Below the pieces are notes generated by a model. That model was not told the origin of the DNA, made no database searches, and was given only the letters and a program-made list of their open reading frames with translations. Shown piece after piece: positions 55,979 to 64,000 of a stretch of 64,000 nt of DNA. Each line of letters begins with the position of its first letter. The first letter of the stretch is position 1. This DNA comes from Morganella psychrotolerans (GTDB taxonomy: Bacteria; Pseudomonadota; Gammaproteobacteria; Enterobacterales; Enterobacteriaceae): the NCBI RefSeq assembly GCF_001676055.1, contig NZ_LZEX01000043.1, forward strand, positions 153,904 through 217,903, given 5' to 3'. The translations under genes were made by a program, and so were the position numbers.

Positions 55979-56178
55979 AAAATCGTAAACGGTTTATTGC
56001 AGGGGCTGTATGCCCTGAGTGTCAGGCAGCGGATACCCTGGCGATGTGGCGTGAGGACAGTGTGGATGTGGTGCAGTGTGTGCAGTGCGGGCACATGCAG
56101 AGGCAGACAGATGCCCGTGTTGACCCTCATGTGCGCAAAGATGAACAGGTTATTGGTATTTTCACGCCGCAGGAATAA
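55975..56178 (+). CDS. yheV: YheV-family zinc-ribbon protein
   Basis: A 67-aa protein with a zinc-ribbon cysteine pattern: CPEC (about residues 13-16) and CVQC (about residues 35-38), then [14 protein letters not shown] 55975 overlaps the kefB stop by four bases (GTGA) behind AGGAGCGGAG. E. coli YheV is 66 aa and in the same place. Function unknown. Confidence 0.92.
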   Translation: MKNRKRFIAGAVCPECQAADTLAMWREDSVDVVQCVQCGHMQRQTDARVDPHVRKDEQVIGIFTPQE

Positions 56179-56299
56179 TGAGCAGCCATTTTTCTGACAG
56201 AATTTGGGGGAATTTGTCCCAAAACAGATACAGTGCCCGGAAATTCCGCTACAATCGGCGCGTTAATTAAAATTTATCCCCGCAGATGTAGGAGATACC

Positions 56300-57004
56300 A
56301 TGAAAGTAGCAACAGACCTGGTGGTGAGCTTAGCTTACCAGGTAAGAACAGAAGACGGCGTATTAGTTGATGAGTCTCCGGCAAGTGCTCCGTTAGACTA
56401 TCTGCACGGTCGCGGCTCGCTGATCAGCGGGCTGGAAAGTGCACTGGAAGGCCGTATTGCCGGTGATGTTTTTGATGTTGATGTAGGCGCAAATGACGCT
56501 TACGGTCAGTATGATGAAAACCTGGTACAGCGCGTTCCGAAAGATGTCTTTATGGGCGTTGAAGAGCTGGAAGTCGGCATGCGTTTCCTGGCTGATACCG
56601 ATATGGGTCCTGTGCCGGTTGAAATCACCGGTGTTGAAGGCGACGAAGTTATCGTTGACGGAAACCATATGCTGGCAGGTCAGAACCTGAAATTCCACGT
56701 CGAAGTGATCGGTGTGCGTGAAGCAACAGCAGAAGAGCTGGAGCACGGACATGTTCACGGCGAAGGCGAAGAAGGCGGTTGCTGCGGTGGTCACGGTCAC
56801 GGTGAAGAGGGCGGTTGCTGCGGCGGCGGTCATCACGGCCACGATCATGGCGAAGAGGGCGGTTGTTGCGGCGGCGGTCATCATGACCACGATCACGACC
56901 ACGACCACGATCATAAACATGGCGAAGAAGGCGGTTGCTGTGGCGGTGGTCAGGGTAAAGGCCACGGTAAAGGTCACGGTAACGGCGGTTGTGGTTGTCA
57001 CTGA
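56300..57004 (+). CDS. slyD: SlyD, FKBP-type prolyl isomerase and nickel chaperone
   Basis: Cytosolic folding helper and metal chaperone of hydrogenase nickel insertion. 234 aa: an FKBP domain interrupted by the IF chaperone domain (1 to about 150: VVSLAYQVRTEDGVLVDESPASAPLDYLHGRGSLISGLESALEG, then GANDAYGQYDENLVQRVPKDVFM). The C-terminal tail from about residue 152 is a metal-binding His/Cys/Gly-rich region made of about four near-repeats of EEGGCCGG(G)H and ends GGCGCH. The tail is about 40 aa longer than in E. coli SlyD (196 aa). Confidence 0.96.
   Translation: MKVATDLVVSLAYQVRTEDGVLVDESPASAPLDYLHGRGSLISGLESALEGRIAGDVFDVDVGANDAYGQYDENLVQRVPKDVFMGVEELEVGMRFLADTDMGPVPVEITGVEGDEVIVDGNHMLAGQNLKFHVEVIGVREATAEELEHGHVHGEGEEGGCCGGHGHGEEGGCCGGGHHGHDHGEEGGCCGGGHHDHDHDHDHDHKHGEEGGCCGGGQGKGHGKGHGNGGCGCH
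56768..56955 (+). repeat. tandem imperfect repeats in the slyD tail
   Basis: Four copies of a roughly 27-bp unit beginning GAAGARGGCGGTTGYTGYGG start at 56768, 56804, 56852 and 56924, separated by His/Asp-rich spacers (HGHDH, HDHDHDH). Silent differences between units indicate age, but copy number could vary by slippage. Confidence 0.8.
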
Positions 57005-57025
57005 TAACCCGCGGCTGAGCCGGAT

Positions 57026-57055
57026 AAAAAAAGCGCACTCTGATGCGCTTTTTTT
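57026..57055. terminator. bidirectional terminator slyD/slyX
   Basis: AAAAAAGCGCA-CTCTGA-TGCGCTTTTTTT, with A and T runs at both ends. Confidence 0.85.
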
Positions 57056-57070
57056 CTGCCTGTCACTTAC

Positions 57071-57289
57071 TCAGTAGTGCGGTGGCGGAACTTCTTCCGA
57101 CAGTGGCGCAACATTTGAGCCGGGCGTTGCTTTCAGGCGTTCACTCAGCAGGCGGAGCGTTTCATTCAGCCGGGTGATATCCATCTGTTGCTGCGTGACG
57201 ACCTGGTTCAGCTCCTCAATGGTAAGATCCTGAAAAGCCGTTTTGGTCTCAAGCTGTTCGAGGCGCTGTTCTAATTCGTGAAAATCCAT
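57071..57289 (-). CDS. slyX: SlyX
   Basis: A 72-aa coiled-coil protein: FHELEQRLEQLETKTAFQDLTIEELNQVVTQQQMDITRLNETLRLLSERL, ending in the typical PPPHY. Same size as E. coli SlyX (72 aa) and in the same place, convergent with slyD and divergent from fkpA. Function unknown. Confidence 0.95.
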   Translation of the reverse strand: MDFHELEQRLEQLETKTAFQDLTIEELNQVVTQQQMDITRLNETLRLLSERLKATPGSNVAPLSEEVPPPHY

Positions 57290-57534
57290 GGAGTTTCTCC
57301 TGTCTGAGGCGGTGCCGACTGTGTAAAAATATGTAATATCCCTGTGAAATACGCTTACTGTGAGTGGATATCTTTTATTGGGGGGTTACTATGAAACCTC
57401 TTTTTGCTAAGGTTGTCTCAGCATCACAACACTGTGACATTATGATGTCGCCCGGTGGCGGCTGCAACTACTCTCTGGCGTGTTTCGCTAAGCGGTACTT
57501 CTTGCAATTGTTGCAAAATTGATTGGAGAAAAGG

Positions 57535-58293
57535 ATGAAATCATTGTTTAAAGCGACTGTTGTCGCAACTTCGCTGGCGATGACACTAGGTATGTCGCAG
57601 GCTTATGCGGATACCGCACCCAAAAAAGAAGAAGTAAAACTTAACAGCGCATTTAAAACAGCAGGTCAGCAGAATGCTTATGCTCTGGGCGCATCCCTGG
57701 GCCGTTATATGGAAAATGCACTGAGTGAACAAAAAGCTATTGGTCTGGATCTTGATCGCGACCAGATGATGGCGGGTGTTCAGGATGCATTTAACGATAA
57801 AAGCAAATTGAGTGATGAAGAAATTAATCAGACTCTGCGTGGTTTCGAAGAGCAGGTGAAAGGTGCTGCTCAGGAAAAAATGGCACGTGAGGGATCAGAA
57901 AATAAAGCGGCCGGTGATAAATACCGCGCAGCATTTGCCAAAGAAAAAGGCGTAGTGAAAACCAAAACCGGTCTGCTGTATAAAACAGAAAAAGAAGGTA
58001 ATGGTGCATCACCGAAAGAGACTGATACCGTTGTTGTCCATTACAAAGGGACGTTAATTGACGGCACCCAGTTTGACAGCTCTTATGATCGCAAAGACCC
58101 GCTGACTATCCGCCTGGACAGCGTGATTAAAGGCTGGACTGAAGGACTGAAGCAGATGAAGAAAGGCGGCAAAGCGCAATTCGTCATTCCGCCGGAGTTA
58201 GCTTACGGTACTGATGGTGTCCCGGGGATCCCTGCGAACGCCACACTGATTTTTGATGTTGAGTTACTGGATATCAAACCTGCATCAAAATAA
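57535..58293 (+). CDS. fkpA: FkpA, periplasmic FKBP-type prolyl isomerase and chaperone
   Basis: Helps folding of exported proteins. ATG 57535 behind GGAGAAAAGG gives 252 aa; the in-frame TTG four codons upstream is part of the ribosome binding region. Signal peptide ending SQAYA-DT. N-terminal helical dimerisation part (about 30-130: NAYALGASLGRYMENALSEQKAIG) and C-terminal FKBP domain (DTVVVHYKGTLIDGTQFDSSYDRKDPLTIRLDSVIKGWTEGLKQMKKGGKAQFVIPPELAYG). The family is sigma-E controlled in E. coli; a matching promoter was not clear. Confidence 0.96.
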   Translation: MKSLFKATVVATSLAMTLGMSQAYADTAPKKEEVKLNSAFKTAGQQNAYALGASLGRYMENALSEQKAIGLDLDRDQMMAGVQDAFNDKSKLSDEEINQTLRGFEEQVKGAAQEKMAREGSENKAAGDKYRAAFAKEKGVVKTKTGLLYKTEKEGNGASPKETDTVVVHYKGTLIDGTQFDSSYDRKDPLTIRLDSVIKGWTEGLKQMKKGGKAQFVIPPELAYGTDGVPGIPANATLIFDVELLDIKPASK

Positions 58294-58327
58294 GTATTCC
58301 GGTTTCAATCGTCATTTTGTAAGAAAT

Positions 58328-58352
58328 CCGCACATTATTGTGCGGGTTTTTG
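58328..58352 (+). terminator. terminator after fkpA
   Basis: CCGCACA-TTAT-TGTGCGG followed by GTTTTTGTTT. Confidence 0.85.
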
Positions 58353-58360
58353 TTTCTGAT

Positions 58361-58418
58361 ATACCTTATTCATTCAAACTACAGGTTTATTGGCCGGATC
58401 CTGAATGAATAAGGGTAT
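58361..58418. repeat. palindromic intergenic repeat, third copy (short form)
   Basis: ATACCTTATTCATTCA and TGAATGAATAAGGGTAT are inverted copies with one inserted base, around AACTACAGGTTTATTGGCC. Same ends as the 3' half of the copy at 32280-32387. Confidence 0.72.
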
Positions 58419-58699
58419 ACATCCCCGTTTCATGAAATATTTGCAAGACCTTTAGTTTTTTTTTATATTTTTTACCAGAATTTGATCACCTCAGGCGCAA
58501 AACTGTCTGTTTTTCGCTATAACACTATAGTGGGTATCTGTGCAGTACGGGAAACTCGTCATTTGCCGCCTTCCTGCACCCGGACAAATTCGGGTATATA
58601 ATTTATAACATGTTGACAGGGTAATCCTCCTCCAGCGGTGAAAGATTACAGATGAGTAAAACCAACGACGTTCACACGTTACAAAGAGTGGTGTATTAA
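58419..58699 (+). promoter_or_regulatory. yheO leader region
   Basis: 281 bp without a gene. It has an AT-rich stretch and a long untranslated leader with GGTAATCCTCCTCC and AAGAGTGG near the yheO start. No clear operator. Confidence 0.35.
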
Positions 58700-59401
58700 A
58701 TGTCTAACCCAGTATTATTTAATGACAATGATTCGGATTACATCGTAAATCATCCGTTTACTGAAACGGACTATGAAATCCTGAAATCCTATGAAGCAGC
58801 TGTTGATGGCCTCGCGCTACTCATCGGTGAGCACTGTGAAATCGTTCTCCACTCTCTGGAAGACCTGAAGCGCTCAGCGGTGAAGATCGCAAACGGCCAT
58901 CATACCGGACGCAAAGTCGGTTCTCCGATAACGGATCTTGCTCTGCGTATGCTTCATGATATTACCGATGAAGATTGCAGCACGTCAAAAGCGTATTTTA
59001 CACGGGCAAAAACCGGCGCGCTGATGAAATCGCTGACTATTGCTATCCGAAATAAATCCCGTCGTATCATCGGGTTACTATGCATTAATATGAACCTGGA
59101 TGTTCCGTTCTCACAAATTGTGCAGACGTTTATGCCAAAAGAACTGGCAGAAGAAACATCCAACGTGAACTTTGCTTCTTCTGTTGAAGACCTGGTTGCC
59201 CAGACGCTGGAACAGACCATCGAAGAGGTCAATGCTGACCGTAACGTGGCGAATAATGCAAAGAACAAACAAGTTGTGCTGAATCTGTATGAAAAAGGAA
59301 TATTCGATATTAAAGATGCCATCAACCTTGTTGCGTTGCGTCTGAATATTTCCAAGCACACCGTTTATCTGTACATCCGTCAGTTTAAAAACGGCGAGTA
59401 A
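58700..59401 (+). CDS. yheO: YheO, PAS-like and HTH domain protein
   Basis: A 233-aa putative transcription regulator. N-terminal YheO/PAS-like domain ([62 protein letters not shown]) and a C-terminal HTH ([36 protein letters not shown]). Directly before tusDCB in E. coli as well, with a 14-bp gap here, so the four are one operon. Ligand and targets unknown. Confidence 0.94.
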   Translation: MSNPVLFNDNDSDYIVNHPFTETDYEILKSYEAAVDGLALLIGEHCEIVLHSLEDLKRSAVKIANGHHTGRKVGSPITDLALRMLHDITDEDCSTSKAYFTRAKTGALMKSLTIAIRNKSRRIIGLLCINMNLDVPFSQIVQTFMPKELAEETSNVNFASSVEDLVAQTLEQTIEEVNADRNVANNAKNKQVVLNLYEKGIFDIKDAINLVALRLNISKHTVYLYIRQFKNGE

Positions 59402-59415
59402 GGCGCACAGACAAA

Positions 59416-59811
59416 ATGACTCCGCTATCTTACTGCCTGCTGGTTACCGGTCCGGCTTACGGTACACAGCGCGCCGGCAGCGCATTATTGTTTGCGCAGC
59501 ATCTTCTGGCGGCGGGACACCGCATTCAGTGTGTGTTTTTTTATCGCGAAGGGGTCAGTAATGCTAATGAGCTGACCTCACCGGCGAATGATGAAACCGA
59601 CATGGTGCGCCGGTGGCAGCAGCTTGCCGCACAAGGGCAGTTTACACTGTCCGTCTGTGTGGCGGCAGCGCTGCGTCGTGGTGTGACAGATGAAGCGCAG
59701 GCACAATCTCAGGCACTGGCCGGCGCTAACATTGCCGGTGGATTTGCACTCAGTGGCCTGGGGACACTGGCGGAAGCGATGATAACTTGTGATCGCGTGA
59801 TCCAGTTTTAA
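59416..59811 (+). CDS. tusD: sulfurtransferase subunit TusD
   Basis: Receives persulfide sulfur from TusA and passes it to TusE for MnmA-dependent 2-thiouridine at tRNA position 34. 131 aa, DsrE fold: [33 protein letters not shown], and the active-site Cys in [15 protein letters not shown] (about residue 80). Ends CDRVIQF. First of tusDCB. Confidence 0.96.
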   Translation: MTPLSYCLLVTGPAYGTQRAGSALLFAQHLLAAGHRIQCVFFYREGVSNANELTSPANDETDMVRRWQQLAAQGQFTLSVCVAAALRRGVTDEAQAQSQALAGANIAGGFALSGLGTLAEAMITCDRVIQF

Positions 59812-59820
59812 GGAGAGCCG

Positions 59821-60180
59821 GTGAAACGTATTGCGTTTGTTTTCAAAAATGCACCTCACGGCAGCAGTGGTGGCAGGGAAGGACTGGATGCTTTGCTGGC
59901 AACCAGTAATTATACTGAGCAGGTTGCTGCTTTTTTTGTCTCTGACGGTGTCTGGCAATTATTACCCGACCAACAGCCTGAGCAGATCCTGGCCCGCGAC
60001 TATATAGCGACATTCAAAGTGCTGCCGCTCTATGATATCGATGAGTATTATGTGTGTGCTGAGGATATGGCTGCCCGCGGATTATCACCGGAAACGCCGT
60101 ATATTCTTCCGGTAACCTGTCTGGATTCAGCAGAGTTTGCCCGCAAACTGGCGACATTCGATATCGTTCTGTCATTTTGA
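59821..60180 (+). CDS. tusC: sulfurtransferase subunit TusC
   Basis: Partner of TusD and TusB in the heterohexamer. 119 aa, starts at GTG 59821 behind [53 protein letters not shown] and [16 protein letters not shown] match the DsrE/DsrF-like fold without its own catalytic Cys. 9 bp after tusD. Confidence 0.96.
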   Translation: MKRIAFVFKNAPHGSSGGREGLDALLATSNYTEQVAAFFVSDGVWQLLPDQQPEQILARDYIATFKVLPLYDIDEYYVCAEDMAARGLSPETPYILPVTCLDSAEFARKLATFDIVLSF

Positions 60181-60199
60181 TCTACTTACGGTGAGCAAG

Positions 60200-60490
60200 A
60201 TGCTATATACTGTCAGCCAATCGCCATTTCGTACTGATATTCAATCATTACTGAATTTGTTGTCCCCCGGGGATGACATCCTGTTTACCGAAGATGGCGT
60301 AATAGCAGCAACGAACGAAAATCCGTTGTTGCCGGCGCTTATTCAGTCGGGTCATATTCCCTGTGTGCTGCGGGAGGATGCGCAAGCACGCGGTTTATTA
60401 CCGTACCTCTCCGGCAAAGTAAGAATCATAGACTATAATGGTTTTATTGAACTTACTGTCATACACACGCAGCATTTTGCGTGGGAATAG
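60200..60490 (+). CDS. tusB: sulfurtransferase subunit TusB
   Basis: Third subunit of TusBCD, 96 aa (E. coli 95). ATG 60200 behind GGTGAGC gives MLYTVSQSPFRTDIQSLLNLLSPGDDILFTEDGV; an upstream in-frame extension overlaps tusC and is not conserved. DsrH-like fold. Ends 20 bp before the rpsL promoter. Confidence 0.95.
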   Translation: MLYTVSQSPFRTDIQSLLNLLSPGDDILFTEDGVIAATNENPLLPALIQSGHIPCVLREDAQARGLLPYLSGKVRIIDYNGFIELTVIHTQHFAWE

Positions 60491-60510
60491 CAAATATCAT
60501 TGTATATTTC

Positions 60511-60539
60511 TTGACACCCTGTTGCGTCAGCAATAAAAT
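60511..60539 (+). promoter_or_regulatory. str operon promoter
   Basis: TTGACA (60511-60516), 17-bp spacer, TAAAAT (60534-60539), about 80 bp before rpsL. Near-consensus, fitting a highly expressed ribosomal operon. Confidence 0.85.
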
Positions 60540-60565
60540 TTCGCGTCCTCGTGTTTTGTCTCTGA

Positions 60566-61564
<999 letters not shown>

Positions 61565-61643
61565 TCAAACGGTAGCGAATTGTGTATAGGGTAGCCAATT
61601 GGCTGCCCGACCAAATCAAACGAACGACCTAAGAGAGGAAATA

Positions 61644-63770
61644 ATGGCTCGTCAAACACCCATTTCACGTTACCGTAATATCGGTATCAGTGCACATATC
61701 GACGCCGGTAAAACCACCACCACAGAACGTATTCTGTTCTATACAGGTGTGAACCATAAAATTGGTGAAACTCACGAAGGTTCTGCAACAATGGACTGGA
61801 TGGAGCAGGAACAAGAGCGTGGTATTACTATCACCTCCGCAGCAACCACTGCGTTCTGGTCCGGTATGGGTAAACAATTTGAACCACACCGCGTCAACAT
61901 CATTGACACCCCGGGGCACGTTGACTTCACAATCGAAGTAGAACGTTCCATGCGTGTTCTTGATGGTGCTGTGATGGTTTACTGTGCTGTTGGTGGTGTT
62001 CAGCCACAGTCTGAAACCGTATGGCGTCAGGCGAACAAATATCATGTACCACGTATCGCGTTCGTTAACAAAATGGACCGTATGGGTGCAAACTTCCTGA
62101 AAGTTGTTGATCAGATCAAAACCCGCTTAGCGGCAACTCCGGTTCCTCTTCAGATTGCTATCGGCGCTGAAGAGTCATTCACCGGTGTGGTTGACCTGGT
62201 CAAAATGAAAGCGATTCAGTGGAGTGAAGAAGATCAGGGCGCAAGCTTTGTCTACGAAGATATCCCTGCAAACCTGCAGGAATTAGCTGAAGAATGGCAC
62301 CAGAATCTGGTTGAAGCCGCAGCTGAAGCATCAGAAGAACTGATGGAAAAATATCTCGGCGGCGAAGAACTGACTGAAGTTGAAATTAAAGCAGCTTTAC
62401 GTCAGCGCGTTCTGGCTAACGAAATTATTCTGGTTACCTGTGGTTCTGCATTTAAGAACAAAGGTGTTCAGGCAATGCTGGATGCAGTTATTGAGTACCT
62501 GCCATCTCCGACAGAAGTACCTGCCATTAAAGGTATTCTGGATGATGGTAAAGACACGCCTGCGGAACGTCATTCAACTGACGAAGACCCGTTTGCTGCG
62601 CTGGCATTCAAAATTGCTACCGACCCATTCGTGGGTAACCTGACGTTCTTCCGCGTATACTCTGGTGTTGTTAACTCAGGTGATACCGTACTGAACCCGG
62701 TTAAATCGAAAAAAGAACGCTTTGGTCGTATCGTTCAGATGCACGCTAACAAGCGTGAAGAGATCAAAGAAGTTCGCGCTGGTGACATTGCAGCAGCAAT
62801 CGGCCTGAAAGACGTAACGACTGGTGACACTCTGTGTGCCATCGATGCGCCAATCATCTTGGAACGTATGGAGTTCCCTGAGCCGGTAATTTCTGTTGCT
62901 ATTGAACCAAAAACTAAAGTTGACCAGGAAAAAATGGGTATCGCACTGGGCCGTCTGGCGCAGGAAGATCCATCTTTCCGTGTATCAACCGACGAAGAAT
63001 CAGGTCAGACAATCATCGCAGGTATGGGTGAACTTCACCTGGATGTTCTGGTTGACCGTATGCGTCGTGAGTTTAAAGTTGAAGCGAACGTGGGTAAACC
63101 ACAAGTTGCTTACCGTGAAGCGATCACTATTAAAGCAGCTGACGTTGAAGGTAAACACGCGAAACAGTCAGGCGGTCGTGGTCAGTACGGTCATGTTATT
63201 ATCGACATGTACCCACTGAACAAGAAAGGTGCTGACGGCGTCAACATGGAATACGAATTTGTCAACGAAATCAAAGGTGGTGTAATTCCTGGTGAATACA
63301 TCCCTGCAGTTGATAAAGGTATTCAGGAGCAGTTGAAATCTGGTCCGTTAGCAGGTTACCCTGTTGTAAACATGGGTGTTCGTCTGCACTACGGTTCATA
63401 CCATGATGTCGACTCCTCTGAACTGGCGTTTAAACTGGCTGCATCACTGGCGTTTAAAGACGGCTTCAAAAAAGCGAAACCTGTTCTGCTGGAACCAATC
63501 ATGAAAGTTGAGGTGGAAACACCGGAAGACTACATGGGTGATGTAATTGGTGACCTGAACCGTCGTCGCGGTATGATCGAAGGTATGGATGATATGCCTA
63601 CCGGTAAAATCGTCCGTGCGCAAGTGCCACTGTCTGAAATGTTTGGTTATGCAACTGACCTGCGTTCACAGACCCAGGGCCGTGCTTCTTACTCCATGGA
63701 ATTCCTGAAGTATAATGAAGCGCCAAACAACGTAGCTCAGGCTATCATTGAAGCGCGTAATGCAAAATAA
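61644..63770 (+). CDS. fusA: elongation factor G
   Basis: GTPase that moves tRNAs and mRNA through the ribosome. ATG 61644 behind AGAGAGGAAATA gives 708 aa (E. coli 704); the open frame upstream is unconserved. G1 [12 protein letters not shown], switch region [12 protein letters not shown]3 DTPGHVDF, G4 NKMDR. Domains II-V follow with [18 protein letters not shown] and [14 protein letters not shown]. Confidence 0.99.
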   Translation: MARQTPISRYRNIGISAHIDAGKTTTTERILFYTGVNHKIGETHEGSATMDWMEQEQERGITITSAATTAFWSGMGKQFEPHRVNIIDTPGHVDFTIEVERSMRVLDGAVMVYCAVGGVQPQSETVWRQANKYHVPRIAFVNKMDRMGANFLKVVDQIKTRLAATPVPLQIAIGAEESFTGVVDLVKMKAIQWSEEDQGASFVYEDIPANLQELAEEWHQNLVEAAAEASEELMEKYLGGEELTEVEIKAALRQRVLANEIILVTCGSAFKNKGVQAMLDAVIEYLPSPTEVPAIKGILDDGKDTPAERHSTDEDPFAALAFKIATDPFVGNLTFFRVYSGVVNSGDTVLNPVKSKKERFGRIVQMHANKREEIKEVRAGDIAAAIGLKDVTTGDTLCAIDAPIILERMEFPEPVISVAIEPKTKVDQEKMGIALGRLAQEDPSFRVSTDEESGQTIIAGMGELHLDVLVDRMRREFKVEANVGKPQVAYREAITIKAADVEGKHAKQSGGRGQYGHVIIDMYPLNKKGADGVNMEYEFVNEIKGGVIPGEYIPAVDKGIQEQLKSGPLAGYPVVNMGVRLHYGSYHDVDSSELAFKLAASLAFKDGFKKAKPVLLEPIMKVEVETPEDYMGDVIGDLNRRRGMIEGMDDMPTGKIVRAQVPLSEMFGYATDLRSQTQGRASYSMEFLKYNEAPNNVAQAIIEARNAK

Positions 63771-63819
63771 TCGGTTATTACCGGTTTAACTCGTTAATTT
63801 CAGTCCCTTCTCACAATGA

Positions 63820-64000
<181 letters not shown>

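Noticed and set aside
56393..57001. 202-codon minus-strand frame in slyD rich in Ala, Thr and Val
   Set aside because: It is the complement of the slyD repeats; the hydrophobic look comes from reading GGT/CAC repeats backwards.
57480..57534. Sigma-E promoter for fkpA at GGTACTT
   Set aside because: The spacing to any -10 would place the start inside the ribosome binding site, so it cannot serve fkpA.

Overview
The window is chromosomal DNA of a gammaproteobacterium of the order Enterobacterales. Gene content, protein lengths and local gene order follow the Escherichia coli K-12 layout closely (dppABCDF; rlmJ-gor; yihD-srkA-dsbA-polA-spf-yihA; pabA-argD-crp; kefGB-yheV-slyD-slyX-fkpA-yheO-tusDCB-rpsL-rpsG-fusA-tuf). 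The E. coli blocks are joined differently here and several accessory genes sit between them. The moderate GC core with AT-rich islands and the accessory set (HpmB/ShlB-type two-partner secretion, Hcp, a MobA-MobB fusion, short TACCC-ended palindromic repeats) suggest the family Morganellaceae, most likely Morganella. That assignment is inference from the sequence alone.

Layout. 0.1-5.4 kb: ligB, yicG, yidR, a YidQ-type lipoprotein and tag, with a repeat-rich 500-bp gap before tag. 5.5-8.5 kb: glyQ-glyS. 8.6-11.8 kb: a very short two-partner secretion exoprotein, a tRNA-Pro(UGG) gene and a divergent TpsB transporter. 12-18 kb: the dppABCDF dipeptide ABC transporter with a long leader. 18-23.4 kb: a c-di-GMP phosphodiesterase cut down to its sensor half, yhjJ, a serine hydrolase, a tautomerase and yhjD. 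23.6-24.8 kb: a lipoprotein and an unrecognised ORF. 24.9-27.8 kb: yqjC, rlmJ, gor. 27.8-29.9 kb: an AT-rich island with two unknown proteins facing an orphan Hcp. 30-39.5 kb: idi, hdeB, a fused mobAB, yihD, srkA, dsbA, polA, a def paralogue, the Spot 42 RNA gene spf and yihA/engB. 40-46.4 kb: ppiA, pabA, argD, crp, yhfA, prkB, yheU, yheT. 46.4-51.5 kb: an accessory block (LysE-family exporter, hicAB, murP-murQ-murR) lying between yheT and yheS, which are neighbours in E. coli. 51.5-64 kb: yheS, kefG-kefB-yheV, slyD, slyX, fkpA, yheO, tusDCB and the start of the str operon (rpsL, rpsG, fusA, tuf cut by the window end).

Links between genes. crp and spf are both here; CRP is known to repress spf in E. 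coli. A perfect CRP-type site (TGTGA-N6-TCACA) lies between murR and murQ, so the MurNAc uptake genes look catabolite controlled. Four folding factors (DsbA, PpiA, FkpA, SlyD) are present. TusBCD supplies sulfur for tRNA wobble thiolation beside the translation genes rpsL, rpsG, fusA and tuf.

Most notable observations: (1) hicAB is bracketed by 38-bp identical direct repeats whose second copy leads into an intact terminator, as if the module entered at the base of that terminator; (2) murQ has a one-base frameshift near its 5' end; (3) an HmsP/PdeK-type protein has lost its GGDEF and EAL domains; (4) an orphan Hcp faces two unknown genes in a low-GC island; (5) an intrinsic terminator before tag serves no visible gene and may end an undescribed small RNA; (6) a mini-TpsA and its TpsB are split by a tRNA gene. 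No CRISPR array, rRNA gene, transposase or prophage gene was seen.
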